64,000 nt of DNA from Pseudomonadota bacterium (GCA_016201105.1 JACQDN010000045.1:24367-88366); one strand, 5' to 3'; shown: positions 51,185 to 60,851, numbered from the stretch's first letter. Made by a program: numbers and translations. The notes: generated by a model not told the origin, from the sequence alone.

Positions 51185-53623
51185 ATGGCGGAAAAGCTCA
51201 TCGTGATCGGCAATGGAATGGCCGGCTGCCGTGCCGTCGAAGAACTGTTGGCGCGAGCGCCGGGCCGCTACGAGATTGCGATCTTCGGCAAGGAACCGGA
51301 GCTCAACTACAATCGCATCATGCTGTCGCCGGTGCTGGCCGGCGAGAAGAGCTTCGACGACATCGTCATCAACGACGCCGGCTGGTATGAACGCAACGCC
51401 ATTGTGCTCCATGCCGGTGTCGAGATCGTCGCCATCGACAAGGCCGCGCGCTTGGCCATCGACGATCGCGGAGGCCGCCATTCCTACGACCGGCTGCTGA
51501 TTGCGACGGGTTCGAACCCGATCATGTTGCCGCTGCCCGGCGCGGATCTGGCGGGCGTGATTTCCTTTCGCGACATCGCCGATGTTCGCGCGATGCTCGC
51601 CGCTTCGACGACAGGTGCGCGCGCGGTCGTCATCGGAGGAGGGTTGCTGGGGCTGGAGGCCGCGAACGGCCTGCGAGCCCGGGGCATGGCCGTCAGCGTT
51701 GTTCATCTTGTCGACACGCTCATGGAGCGTCAGCTCGACGAGGCGGCGAGCTTCCTTTTGAAGCGCGAATTGGAAGCGCGCGGTATCGACGTTCTGACCG
51801 GTGCGTCCACCGAGTGCATCGTCGGAGACCGAGGCGTAAGAGGCGTGCGGCTGAAGGATGGCCGCCATATCGCGGCCGACCTGGTGGTCATGGCGGTGGG
51901 CATCCGCGCCAATATCGCCCTGGCGAAGGCCGCGGGGCTCGACTGCGGGCGGGGCGTCGTTGTCGACGATCACATGCGCACGTCCGATCTCTCGATTTTC
52001 GCGGTCGGGGAATGCGTTGAGCATGGCGGCCAGACCTATGGCCTCGTCGCTCCGCTGTGGGAGATGTGCAAAGCTGCCGCCGATGCTCTCGCCGGAATCG
52101 AGGCACGTGGGTACCGCGGCTCCGCCATAAGCACGAAATTGAAAGTCACCGGCATCGACGTGTTTTCAGCCGGGCAGTTTGGCGGCGGCAACGATACGGA
52201 GGACATCGTTTTTCGCGATGCCGCGATGGGCGTCTACAAGCGCCTCATCTTGGCAGGCGGTCGCCTGGTTGGCGCCGTGCTCTACGGCGATACGCGGGAA
52301 GGCAACTGGTACTTCCAGCTTGTGAAGGACGCCACCCCGATCGACAGCATGCGCGACAGTCTGATCTTCGGACAGGCGCTTTTTGCAGGAAGCGGTCAGA
52401 ACCCTAAATCCGCCGTTTCAGCGTTGCCCGACGCAAGCGAGATTTGCGGCTGCAACGGCGTATGCAAGGGCACGATTTTAAGAGCGATCGGTGAGCATGA
52501 TCTGAAAAGCGTCGAGGATGTGCGGCGCAAGACCAAGGCGTCGTCGTCATGCGGCTCCTGCACCGGCCTTGTCGAACAATTGCTTGTCCTGTCGCTGGGC
52601 GATGATTTCGTTCCCGGGGCCGCGACGAAACCGATGTGCCTCTGCACGACATTGACGCATGACGATGTGCGCCGGCTAATCCTGGCCAAAGAGATGAAGT
52701 CCATTCCCGAAGCGATGCAGGAATTGGATTGGACGACGCCGGACGGCTGCGGTTCATGCCGCCCGGCCCTGAATTACTACCTTCTTTGCGCCTGGCCGGG
52801 CGAATATGTGGACGACAAGCAGAGCCGCTTCATCAATGAGCGGGCGCACGCCAACATCCAGAAGGATGGAACCTATTCTGTGGTGCCGCGCATGTGGGGA
52901 GGCGTCACCAACCCGCGCGAGCTGCGCGCCATCGCCGATGTGGCCGATAAATTCCGCATCCCGACCGTGAAGGTGACGGGCGGGCAGCGCATCGATCTTC
53001 TCGGCGTGAAAAAGCATGACCTGCCGGCGGTCTGGGCGGATCTCAATGCGGCCGGTCTTGTCTCCGGTCACGCCTACGGCAAGGCGCTGCGAACAGTGAA
53101 GACCTGTGTGGGGTCGGAGTGGTGCCGCTTCGGCACCCAGGATTCCACGGCGATGGGCATTCGTCTCGAGAAAATGACGTGGGGCTCGTGGATGCCGCAC
53201 AAGTTCAAGATGGCGGTCTCCGGTTGTCCCCGCAATTGCGCCGAAGCGACGATCAAGGATTTCGGCGTCGTGGCGACGGAGGCGGGATGGGACCTGCACG
53301 TCGGCGGCAATGGCGGCATGAGGGTGCGCGCGACCGATCTGCTCTGCAAGGTGACAACGGATGAAGAGGCGATCGAGTATTGCTGCGCCTTCATTCAGCT
53401 CTATCGCGAGGAAGCCCGCTATCTGGAGCGCACCGCGCCTTGGATCGAGCGCGTGGGACTGAATCACGTCAAGGCCAAGCTCGTCGATGCTCCCCAGACG
53501 CGCGCCGCTCTCGCCACGCGGTTCCTGCATTCGCAGAAATTCTTTCAGGTCGATCCCTGGGCCGAGCGCGCCGAAAAGCGGCGCGACCGCCGGGAATTCG
53601 CCCAATTGATGGGAACAGCGTGA
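51185..53623 (+). CDS. nirB: Assimilatory nitrite reductase [NAD(P)H], large subunit
   Basis: An 812-residue enzyme. The N-terminal FAD domain starts VIGNGMAGCRAVEELL and the NADH domain has VVIGGGLLGLEAANGL. Two BFD-like [2Fe-2S] modules follow (CGCNGVCKG...CGSC and CLCTTLTH...CGSC). The siroheme/[4Fe-4S] domain has TCVGSEWCRFGTQD and SGCPRNCAEATIKDFGVV. It reduces nitrite to ammonium with six electrons from NAD(P)H. ATG 51185 is 4 bp after the ATPase stop; it overlaps nirD by GTGA. Confidence 0.96.
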   Translation: MAEKLIVIGNGMAGCRAVEELLARAPGRYEIAIFGKEPELNYNRIMLSPVLAGEKSFDDIVINDAGWYERNAIVLHAGVEIVAIDKAARLAIDDRGGRHSYDRLLIATGSNPIMLPLPGADLAGVISFRDIADVRAMLAASTTGARAVVIGGGLLGLEAANGLRARGMAVSVVHLVDTLMERQLDEAASFLLKRELEARGIDVLTGASTECIVGDRGVRGVRLKDGRHIAADLVVMAVGIRANIALAKAAGLDCGRGVVVDDHMRTSDLSIFAVGECVEHGGQTYGLVAPLWEMCKAAADALAGIEARGYRGSAISTKLKVTGIDVFSAGQFGGGNDTEDIVFRDAAMGVYKRLILAGGRLVGAVLYGDTREGNWYFQLVKDATPIDSMRDSLIFGQALFAGSGQNPKSAVSALPDASEICGCNGVCKGTILRAIGEHDLKSVEDVRRKTKASSSCGSCTGLVEQLLVLSLGDDFVPGAATKPMCLCTTLTHDDVRRLILAKEMKSIPEAMQELDWTTPDGCGSCRPALNYYLLCAWPGEYVDDKQSRFINERAHANIQKDGTYSVVPRMWGGVTNPRELRAIADVADKFRIPTVKVTGGQRIDLLGVKKHDLPAVWADLNAAGLVSGHAYGKALRTVKTCVGSEWCRFGTQDSTAMGIRLEKMTWGSWMPHKFKMAVSGCPRNCAEATIKDFGVVATEAGWDLHVGGNGGMRVRATDLLCKVTTDEEAIEYCCAFIQLYREEARYLERTAPWIERVGLNHVKAKLVDAPQTRAALATRFLHSQKFFQVDPWAERAEKRRDRREFAQLMGTA

Positions 53624-53958
53624 CGCCCGATCGCTGGATCGCTCTGGGTTGGCTGCGCGACGTACCGGCACGCGGCGCGCGCCGAATCGTGACCGCCGAC
53701 GGACCGATGGCGATCTTTCGCACGTCGGACGACCGTGTGTTTGCCGTCGAGGACCGCTGCCCGCACAAAGGCGGACCGTTGTCGCAAGGCATCGTGCATG
53801 ACAGCGCCGTGACCTGTCCGTTGCACGGCTGGGTGATCGATCTTGAGAAAGCCGCGGCGCGCGATCCCGACAATGGCTGCATTAAATCCTTTGCGGTGCG
53901 GATTTCGGCCGGTGTCGTGGAAATACTGCTGCCCCGGATAAAGGCGGCGGCAGAGTAG
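53620..53958 (+). CDS. nirD: Nitrite reductase small subunit, Rieske type
   Basis: A 112-residue Rieske-fold protein with DRCPHKGGPLSQG and VTCPLHGWVIDL, giving the Cys-His/Cys-His [2Fe-2S] ligands. Many NirD proteins lack these ligands, so this one is the cluster-binding form. GTG 53620 overlaps the nirB stop. The track lists it only inside a longer ORF. It is the partner of NirB. Confidence 0.94.
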   Translation: MTPDRWIALGWLRDVPARGARRIVTADGPMAIFRTSDDRVFAVEDRCPHKGGPLSQGIVHDSAVTCPLHGWVIDLEKAAARDPDNGCIKSFAVRISAGVVEILLPRIKAAAE

Positions 53959-53962
53959 GACC

Positions 53963-56605
53963 ATGCGAACCACATGCCCCTATTGCGGCGTCGGCTGCGG
54001 AATCGTCGCAAGCGCGCGCCGCGATGGCGACGTCGAGATTTGCGGCGATAGCGGCCACCCCGCCAATGGCGGGCGGCTCTGTGCGAAAGGCTTGGCGCTG
54101 GGCGAGACCATCGGGCTCGAAACCCGGCTGCTCACGCCGCAAATCGGCGGCGAGCCGGCGTCGTGGGATGCGGCGCTCGATCTGGTTGCGAGCAAGTTTC
54201 TTGAGGCTGTTCGCAAGTACGGACCGGACTCTGTCGGCTTCTACGTGTCGGGCCAGCTGCTGACCGAGGACTACTATGTCGCCAACAAGCTGATGAAGGG
54301 ATTCATCGGCTCCGGCAACATCGACACCAACTCCCGCCTGTGCATGTCATCCGCCGTAGCGGGTCATAAGCGCGCGTTTGGAGCCGATGCGGTTCCCGGC
54401 TGCTACGCGGACGTCGAACTCGCCGATCTGGTGGTGTTTGTCGGCTCCAACACGGCCTGGTGCCATCCAGTGCTTTATCAGCGGGTGCTGAAGGCTCGCG
54501 CCGAGCGCGGCGTCAAAATCGTGGTGATCGATCCGCGCCGAACCGCGACCTGCGAAGAAGCCGATCTCCATCTCGCCATCAGGGCCGGAACCGATGTCAG
54601 GCTGTTCAATGCGCTGTTGCTGCAGCTGTCGCGGCGGGGCGCGCTGGACCTCGCGTTCGTGGAGCAACACACCGCGCAATACGAAGAGACGCTCGCCCGG
54701 GCGGCGGCGGACGACTGTTCGGCCCAAGCCGTTGCCGCGCACTGCGAGGTCGAAACGCGAGACGTCGAGACGTTCTTCGCGTGGTTTGCGGCGACCGCGC
54801 GCACGGTTACCGCCTTCTCGCAGGGGGTCAATCAATCGACGCGCGGAGCCGACAAGGTCAATGCCATCGTCAATTGCCATCTGGCGACCGGTCGCATTGG
54901 AAAACCCGGTGCCACTCCCTTTTCGATTACGGGTCAACCCAACGCCATGGGCGGCCGCGAGGTGGGCGGCCTCGCGAACCAGCTCGCCGCACACATGGAC
55001 TTCGGCCCGGAAGAAAACGTATCGCGTCTGCAGCGGTTCTGGAATTCCCGCAACGTGGCGCGCCGGCCGGGCCTGATGGCGGTCGACATGTTTCGCGCTG
55101 CTGGCGATGACCGGCTGCGTGCTTTGTGGATCATGGCGACCAATCCGGCGGCGAGCCTGCCCGATGCCGGACGCGTGCGCGAAGCGCTTGGCGCCTGCGA
55201 TTTCGTTGTCGTCTCGGATTGCGTCGCGCAAACCGATACGGCGAAGTTCGCCCATGTGCTGTTGCCGGCGGCGGCATGGGGTGAAAAGGACGGCACGGTC
55301 ACCAACTCGGAGCGCTGCATCTCCCGGCAACGCGCGTTTTTGGACGTGCCCGGCGAAGCGCGGCCCGATTGGTGGATGATCGCCGAAGTAGCCCGACGGA
55401 TGGGATTTGCGCGCGAATTCCCCTATCGCGCGCCGGCGGAGATATTCCGCGAGCACGCTGCGTTGTCGGCGTTCGAGAACACCGGGACGCGGGCCTTTGA
55501 CATCGGCGGCCTCACCGAGCTCAGCGACGCGCAATACGACGCACTCAAACCCGTTCAATGGCCGGTGCCCGTGAAATCGAGAACAGGACCGCAACGCCTG
55601 TTCGCCGACGGCCAGTTCTTCACGCCCGACAAGCGTGCCCGGTTCATTGCCGTCGCCGCGCAAGCTCCCGCGCAGTCGTTGAGCGCGCGCTATCCTCTGA
55701 TCCTCAACACCGGCCGGGTTCGTGATCACTGGCACACCATGACGCGCACCGGCTTGTCGGCGCGGTTGTCCAGCCATCGACCCGAGCCATGCGTGGAAAT
55801 TCATCCCGACGATGCCGCGCACGCCGGAATCGCCGACGGCGATTTGGCGCGCGTTGCAACGGCATGGGGCTCGACGGTATTGCGAGCGTCTTGCGTCGGC
55901 AGCCAAAAGCGCGGCGCCTTGTTCGTGCCAATTCACTGGACGGCGACGAACGCCGCCAGCGCGCTCGCGGGCAGCATGGTCAATCCGTTCGTCGACGCGA
56001 TCTCCGGCCAGCCCGAATTCAAGCATACGCCGGTTCGGCTCGATCCGTTTATCCAGACGTGGCGCGGCTTCCTTCTGACGCGCACCGAGATCGCGCCGCT
56101 CGCCATCGCATATTGGGCAAAACGACGGGTGCGAGGCGGTCTTCTTTATGAATTGGCCGGTGGCGTGGGTGATCAGATGCCGGGTTTCGATGTGTTCGGC
56201 AACGCCGGACAGGGCGGCGAACGAGTCGAGATCGTCAATGACAAGCAGTGCGACTATCGCCTCGCACGTATCGTGGACGGGCGGCTGACGCATTGTCTTA
56301 TCCTCACGCGCTCGGGCAGCTTGCCGCCGCGCGAGTGGCTCTCCTCGCTGCTCGATGGAATCGCTCTGACGCTGGCGGATCGGGTCACCTTGCTTGCCGG
56401 GCGGCCGGCGGGCGGCGGCGGCGATGAGGGGCCTCTTGTCTGCGCCTGCTTCGGTGTTTCCAGAACGCGGATCGCCAGAACCGTGCGCGACGAAAAACTT
56501 GTCAGCGTGGAGGCGATCGGCGCCGTGCTGGGCGCGGGAACGAATTGCGGATCGTGCCGCGCCGAACTCCGCGGTATCCTCGAGACCGAGGCGTTGCGTG
56601 CGTAG
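53963..56605 (+). CDS. nasA: Assimilatory nitrate reductase catalytic subunit
   Basis: An 880-residue molybdopterin enzyme. The N-terminal TTCPYCGVGCGI...GRLCAKG binds [4Fe-4S]. DTNSRLCMSSAVAGHKRAFGAD holds the expected Mo-ligand Cys, and GSNTAWCHPVLYQRV and TGQPNAMGGREVGGLANQLAAHMDF are cofactor segments. The C-terminal 60 residues are a BFD-like [2Fe-2S] domain (VCACFGVSRTRIA...NCGSCRAELRGIL), as in Klebsiella-type NasA. It reduces nitrate to nitrite in the cytoplasm. No separate NasB/NasC electron-transfer gene is present in the operon. Confidence 0.96.
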   Translation: MRTTCPYCGVGCGIVASARRDGDVEICGDSGHPANGGRLCAKGLALGETIGLETRLLTPQIGGEPASWDAALDLVASKFLEAVRKYGPDSVGFYVSGQLLTEDYYVANKLMKGFIGSGNIDTNSRLCMSSAVAGHKRAFGADAVPGCYADVELADLVVFVGSNTAWCHPVLYQRVLKARAERGVKIVVIDPRRTATCEEADLHLAIRAGTDVRLFNALLLQLSRRGALDLAFVEQHTAQYEETLARAAADDCSAQAVAAHCEVETRDVETFFAWFAATARTVTAFSQGVNQSTRGADKVNAIVNCHLATGRIGKPGATPFSITGQPNAMGGREVGGLANQLAAHMDFGPEENVSRLQRFWNSRNVARRPGLMAVDMFRAAGDDRLRALWIMATNPAASLPDAGRVREALGACDFVVVSDCVAQTDTAKFAHVLLPAAAWGEKDGTVTNSERCISRQRAFLDVPGEARPDWWMIAEVARRMGFAREFPYRAPAEIFREHAALSAFENTGTRAFDIGGLTELSDAQYDALKPVQWPVPVKSRTGPQRLFADGQFFTPDKRARFIAVAAQAPAQSLSARYPLILNTGRVRDHWHTMTRTGLSARLSSHRPEPCVEIHPDDAAHAGIADGDLARVATAWGSTVLRASCVGSQKRGALFVPIHWTATNAASALAGSMVNPFVDAISGQPEFKHTPVRLDPFIQTWRGFLLTRTEIAPLAIAYWAKRRVRGGLLYELAGGVGDQMPGFDVFGNAGQGGERVEIVNDKQCDYRLARIVDGRLTHCLILTRSGSLPPREWLSSLLDGIALTLADRVTLLAGRPAGGGGDEGPLVCACFGVSRTRIARTVRDEKLVSVEAIGAVLGAGTNCGSCRAELRGILETEALRA

Positions 56606-56815
56606 GCGCGCTTCGCCCGCAAGCCGATTTGCGAGGCGGCGCCGCACGCCTGCTGCTTGAAACGGCAACCGCCCAATGTTTGCGCACGGTTTGCACAACG
56701 CATCGCCAACTTTACCGATGCACATAAGGACGCATGACAATTGGCGTATTCCCATGCGCTGCCATGCACCACCAAGCAGCTCTATTCTGGTGTCGATCTC
56801 CGCGCGGCCGGGTGC

Positions 56816-57412
56816 ATGACTTGCCAGCTGAAAATTCTGATTGTCGACGACAATCCGTTGCGTGCGACCATTATCGAAGATGGTCTGCGCGAAGCCGGCC
56901 ATGACAACGTTGCGCGGCTGCCGGATACGGAAAACCTTCTCACCCGCATTTCCGCCATCGATCCCGACGTCATCGTTATCGACCTGGGCAGCCCCAGTCG
57001 CGATATCCTGGAGCAGATGTTTCACATCAGCCGGACGGTCAAGCGGCCGGTAGCCATGTTTGTCGACCAGAGCGATAGCGCTTCCATTCGCGCGGCGATG
57101 GATGCCGGCGTCTCGGCCTATGTCGTCGACGGCCTCAAGAAGGAGCGCATCAAGCACATTTTGGACATGTGCATTTCGCGCTTCAACGTGTTCTCCCGCC
57201 TGCTGGAGGAGTTGAGCGAGGCCAAGACCGCGCTTGCCGAGCGAAAGGTACTCGATCGCGCCAAGGGCATTCTGATGAAGGCCAATGGCATTGCAGAGGA
57301 GGAGGCTTATGCGCTCATGCGCAAGACGGCGATGAACGAAAAGCGGCGGATCACGGACGTCGCGCGCGCGCTGATTACGGCGTCCGATATGCTGGAAGGC
57401 GGACGGAGATGA
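56816..57412 (+). CDS. nasT: ANTAR-domain response regulator, nitrate antiterminator
   Basis: A 198-residue two-domain protein. Receiver: KILIVDDNPLRATIIEDGL with the acceptor position at D56 in VIVIDLGSPSRD. ANTAR RNA-binding domain at about 135-190: ERKVLDRAKGILMKANGIAEEEAYALMRKTAMNEKRRI. ATG 56816 fits the conserved N-terminus; the upstream site is weak. It is 210 bp after nasA and overlaps nasS by ATGA. It should bind the leader at 46713-46798 when freed from NasS. Confidence 0.94.
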   Translation: MTCQLKILIVDDNPLRATIIEDGLREAGHDNVARLPDTENLLTRISAIDPDVIVIDLGSPSRDILEQMFHISRTVKRPVAMFVDQSDSASIRAAMDAGVSAYVVDGLKKERIKHILDMCISRFNVFSRLLEELSEAKTALAERKVLDRAKGILMKANGIAEEEAYALMRKTAMNEKRRITDVARALITASDMLEGGRR

Positions 57413-58551
57413 AGACGTTGCGTATCGGTTATATCCCGCTCGTCGACGCCGCCGTTCCGATCGCGGCGGCCGAATTTGGTTTCGCAGAGGAAGAAGGTTT
57501 GAATCTTGAATTGGTCCGCGAAGTGTCGTGGGCGAATATCCGCGACAAGCTGATCCTCGATATGTTCGACGCCGCCCACATGCTGGCGCCGCTTGCGATC
57601 GCGACCAGTTTGGGTATCGGCCATGTCAAAGTTCCGCTGGCGGTGCCCTTCGTCCTGAATTTCAACGGCAACTGCATCACGCTTGCGGCGCCGATCTTCG
57701 AAAAGGTCTGCACAGCCATCGGCCGCATACCTGCCGACGCGCGCGAATCCGCGCTCGGCCTCGCACGAGTGATCGGCGAGGAACGCGGGCGCCGCGATCA
57801 GCCGCTTCAATTCGGAGTGGTTTTTCCCTATTCCACGCACAGCTTTCTCATTCGCCATTGGCTGAGACTCGGCGGTGTCGATGTCGATCGCGACGTTCAA
57901 CTTATCGTGGTCCCGCCGTCCTACATGGCCGCCAGTCTCTCGAGCGGCCTCATTCAAGGTTGTTGCGTCGGCAATCCCTGGAACAGCCTCGCTGTCGATG
58001 CGGGCGTCGGAGCGATTGCCGCGCTCGGGGCAGAGATCGCGAGCCGCGGCCCCGACAAAGTCCTCGCACTACCGCAGCGCGCGCTCGAAAAAGACGCCGA
58101 AACGACGTTTCGCCTGGTTCGCGCGCTGCGCCGTGCGGCGCTTTGGTGCGAGGTTCCGTCAAACCGTCGCGATTTGGCGCTCTGCCTGGCGAGGCCGAAT
58201 CTTTTGAATGTCGGTGTCGGTCTGATTGAAGAAACACTTTCGGGCGGGATCCGTGTAACCGGCGACACCTTCCGCAACTGCGGCGATTTCCTCTTGTTGG
58301 GCCGCGAAAGCACGAACAGGCCGGACCCACGTCATGCGCGCTGGATCTTCGCCGAGCTTGCGCATGCCGGCCATGTTGCGCTGTCCCCCGGCGGAGCGGC
58401 GAATGCCGGCGCGGTCTATCGGCACGATGTCTACGACGCCGCAACGCGCGAACCCGTCGCGCCCATGTCGGGCGACGCGGTGGGTTTGTCGTTTGGGCCG
58501 TCGTTCGACGGAGACGATTTGCCCGCCTATCTGGATGCGCTCGATCGTTGA
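57409..58551 (+). CDS. nasS: Nitrate/nitrite sensor controlling NasT
   Basis: A 380-residue cytoplasmic NrtA-like protein. It has no signal peptide and begins MKTLRIGYIPLVDAAVPIAAAEFGFAEEEGLNLELVREVSWANIRDKLIL. Further on lie LNFNGNCITLA and GCCVGNPWNSLAVDAGVG, the ligand-pocket segments shared with NrtA. In the known system NasS holds NasT until nitrate or nitrite binds. It overlaps nasT by 4 nt. The track's longer ORF reads nasT in another frame. Confidence 0.92.
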   Translation: MKTLRIGYIPLVDAAVPIAAAEFGFAEEEGLNLELVREVSWANIRDKLILDMFDAAHMLAPLAIATSLGIGHVKVPLAVPFVLNFNGNCITLAAPIFEKVCTAIGRIPADARESALGLARVIGEERGRRDQPLQFGVVFPYSTHSFLIRHWLRLGGVDVDRDVQLIVVPPSYMAASLSSGLIQGCCVGNPWNSLAVDAGVGAIAALGAEIASRGPDKVLALPQRALEKDAETTFRLVRALRRAALWCEVPSNRRDLALCLARPNLLNVGVGLIEETLSGGIRVTGDTFRNCGDFLLLGRESTNRPDPRHARWIFAELAHAGHVALSPGGAANAGAVYRHDVYDAATREPVAPMSGDAVGLSFGPSFDGDDLPAYLDALDR

Positions 58552-58834
58552 ATACAGCGGTGAGGCCGGTTGCGATACTTCGCTGGCGATTCTCGGCGTG
58601 CCGTCGACTCTCAAGCCCGACAGCCTTTGTCTGGGTGCCGATTTCTCCGACGATCCACAGGCGACTCTGTTTGTGGACAATGTGTGGGACAAACGCGCGC
58701 CGCTGGCCATCAGCACGCGAGATTTGTGTACATCCATTCCATGCGCGGCGTTCAATCCGGCCGTGCCCGCGCAATTGCGGGCGGTGATTGCCCAACCGCG
58801 CACAATCCGCCTCACCCTGTCGAAGAAATTCTAG
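58535..58834 (+). CDS. Possible small protein after nasS
   Basis: A 99-residue ORF from ATG 58535, overlapping nasS by 17 bp. The sequence (CDTSLAILGVPSTLKPDSLCLGADFSDDPQATLFVDNVWDKRAPLAISTRD) has protein-like composition and no low complexity, unlike the other two frames. It ends 16 bp before the convergent esterase stop. No signal peptide, no family recognised. It could be a true last gene of the operon or the fragment of a former longer gene. Confidence 0.4.
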   Translation: MRSIVEYSGEAGCDTSLAILGVPSTLKPDSLCLGADFSDDPQATLFVDNVWDKRAPLAISTRDLCTSIPCAAFNPAVPAQLRAVIAQPRTIRLTLSKKF

Positions 58835-58850
58835 CCGGCAGGCGTCAGCT

Positions 58851-59831
58851 TCACCGCTGCCGCGCGAAGAAGTCCCAGATCACTTCTGGTCCGTTCGGTT
58901 CCGTGGGCGACGGACCCAGCAATCGTGGATGGCGCCGGTATGGCTGGGGGATGCCATGTCCGCCGCCGCGAATGGCAACCAGTTCGACCTCCGCTTTGGA
59001 GTCGCTGTGCCAGAGGTCCTGCTCGACTTGAACGCCGTCGGCTACTTGGGTCTCGTTCGTTTCAGGTGTACCGGAGATGTGGTTGAGATCCGCAAAATAT
59101 TGACCTGACTCGCGCGACGAGCGGACCGTGCCGTTTTTGTAGAACAAACCGAACAGGCTCACCTCTCCGCCCTCGAACGGTACGAGGGGGTCCTTCGTAC
59201 CGTTCATGATCATGACCGAAGATGTGCCGTGCGCGGCAGGCTTGCATTTGAAGTTGTCGGGCGTCGGCACGTTGGCCGATATGGCCGCGACGGCGCGAAA
59301 GCGGGAAGGGGATTCGAGCGCCAGACGAAACGCCATGAAACCGCCGCGGGAACTGCCGGCCGCAAACACGCGATGCGGGTCGACACCGATTTCAGCGATG
59401 AGTTTGTCGACCACCGCGCCCAAGAACCCCACGTCGTCGATGCTACGCCCGTTCGCGCCGCCGCCCCCGACGATGTTGCAGGCGTCCCAATAGCCTTCGT
59501 ACGCATTGGGATAAACGACCGCAAAGCCGTGGTGGTCGGCGAGACGCTCGAACCCATACCCCGTCTCGATGCGCATTTGTGCGCCGTTTTCACCCGCACC
59601 GTGCATCACCACGACAAGCGGTGCGTCTTTTGAAAGCCCTCGCGGCACATAGGTCAGATAAGTGCGCTTCAGTCCGCCGACTTGGATGCTCTCCCTGGTC
59701 AGCGTGCCGGACAGACGCGGAACCTCGGGTGCAGGCGTGTAGACGAGGTAGAAGAACAGCGCGCCCAGCACACCGATCAACGCGACAATGCCGGCCAAGC
59801 TCCAAAGCAGGAAACGTAGGACTCGTCTCAT
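58851..59831 (-). CDS. LpqC/PHB-depolymerase-like esterase, membrane-anchored (copy 1)
   Basis: A 326-residue alpha/beta hydrolase with an N-terminal membrane anchor (LWSLAGIVALIGVLGALFFYLVY). PLVVVMHGAGENG is the oxyanion-hole region, GSSRGG carries nucleophile S161, and GGGHGIPQP the catalytic His. Cysteines at about residues 118 and 205 match the paralogue. It is the second gene of a tandem pair on this strand, 45 bp from the first. The family hydrolyses short polyester, acetyl or feruloyl esters; substrate unknown. Probably periplasm-facing. Confidence 0.88.
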   Translation of the reverse strand: MRRVLRFLLWSLAGIVALIGVLGALFFYLVYTPAPEVPRLSGTLTRESIQVGGLKRTYLTYVPRGLSKDAPLVVVMHGAGENGAQMRIETGYGFERLADHHGFAVVYPNAYEGYWDACNIVGGGGANGRSIDDVGFLGAVVDKLIAEIGVDPHRVFAAGSSRGGFMAFRLALESPSRFRAVAAISANVPTPDNFKCKPAAHGTSSVMIMNGTKDPLVPFEGGEVSLFGLFYKNGTVRSSRESGQYFADLNHISGTPETNETQVADGVQVEQDLWHSDSKAEVELVAIRGGGHGIPQPYRRHPRLLGPSPTEPNGPEVIWDFFARQR

Positions 59832-59876
59832 GACGACCTTCCTGTCTTCCTCAGATCCCGCCGTCCCAGCGCGGAG

Positions 59877-60851
59877 CTATCTCTGCGACTGTTGCGCGAA
59901 GAAGGCCCAGATCGCATCCGGTCCGTTCGGCTCCTTGGCCGTCGGACCGAGAATGCGCGGGTTGCGGTAGTAGGGCTGCGGCATGCCGTGGCCGCCGCCG
60001 TCGATCGCGAGGAGTTCGATTTGCGGTTTGGAATCGTCGTGCCACAGCGTCTGCTCGACGCGAATGCCGTCGGCGGCTTGCGTGGTGCGGGTGGCCGGTG
60101 CGCCGGTGATGTGATTGAGATCGGCGAAGTATTGCCCCGACGCGCGTGAGGAAAGCACCGTGCCGCGCGCGATCAGCCCGAAGATCTGGACCTCGCCGCC
60201 TTCAAACGGATTGAGCGGATCCTTGGTGCCGTTGATGATGAGGACGGAGGAGGTGCTGGTGCTTGCGGGCTTGCACTTGAAGTTGTCCGGCGTGGGCACG
60301 CTGGCCGAGACCGCGGCTACGGCGCGAAAGCGCTGCGGCGCTTCCAGCGCCAGGCGGTAAGCCATATGGCCGCCGCGCGAAACGCCGGTCGCAAAGACGC
60401 GATGCGTGTCGATGCCGATGTCGTGGGCAAGCTTGTCGACCAGCACGGTCAGAAACTTCACATCGTCGATGTTGCGCGTGTTGGCGGCATAATCGCCGAC
60501 CTTGTTGCAGGCATTCCAATAGCCTTCGAACCCATAGGGATAGACGACGGCGAAGCGGTGCAGGTCGGCCAAGCGATCGAATTCGTAACCGGTCCCGAGA
60601 CGAATCTGCGCACCGTTTTCGCCTGAGCCGTGCATCACCACGACGAGCGGCGCGCCCTTGGCAAGAGCTTTCGGAACATAAAGGCGGTAGATACGCTCGA
60701 GCCCGTCGACCTGCATCGTCTGGCGCGTCATCGTGCCGGAAAGTTGCGGAATGTCGGGCGTCGGCGAATAGAGGAAATAGAAGAACAGCGCGCCGATCGA
60801 CGCGGCGAGGCCGACCAGGGCGTAGAGGAAGAAGCGCACAATTCTCATCAT
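59877..60851 (-). CDS. LpqC/PHB-depolymerase-like esterase, membrane-anchored (copy 2)
   Basis: A 324-residue paralogue of the gene downstream, aligned without large gaps. Anchor: FLYALVGLAASIGALFFYFLY. Oxyanion region PLVVVMHGSGENG, nucleophile S158 in GVSRGG, His in GGGHGMPQP. The conserved FAVVYPYGFEGYWNACN and VPTPDNFKCKP are shared with copy 1. Two ATGs (60851, 60848) are adjacent. Tandem duplication is clear; differences cluster in loops near the active site, so the copies may differ in substrate. Confidence 0.88.
   Translation of the reverse strand: MMRIVRFFLYALVGLAASIGALFFYFLYSPTPDIPQLSGTMTRQTMQVDGLERIYRLYVPKALAKGAPLVVVMHGSGENGAQIRLGTGYEFDRLADLHRFAVVYPYGFEGYWNACNKVGDYAANTRNIDDVKFLTVLVDKLAHDIGIDTHRVFATGVSRGGHMAYRLALEAPQRFRAVAAVSASVPTPDNFKCKPASTSTSSVLIINGTKDPLNPFEGGEVQIFGLIARGTVLSSRASGQYFADLNHITGAPATRTTQAADGIRVEQTLWHDDSKPQIELLAIDGGGHGMPQPYYRNPRILGPTAKEPNGPDAIWAFFAQQSQR

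Noticed and set aside
54347-57157. 936-aa minus-strand ORF
   Set aside because: Antisense to nasA and nasT; long only because of high GC. Composition is arginine- and histidine-rich without motifs.
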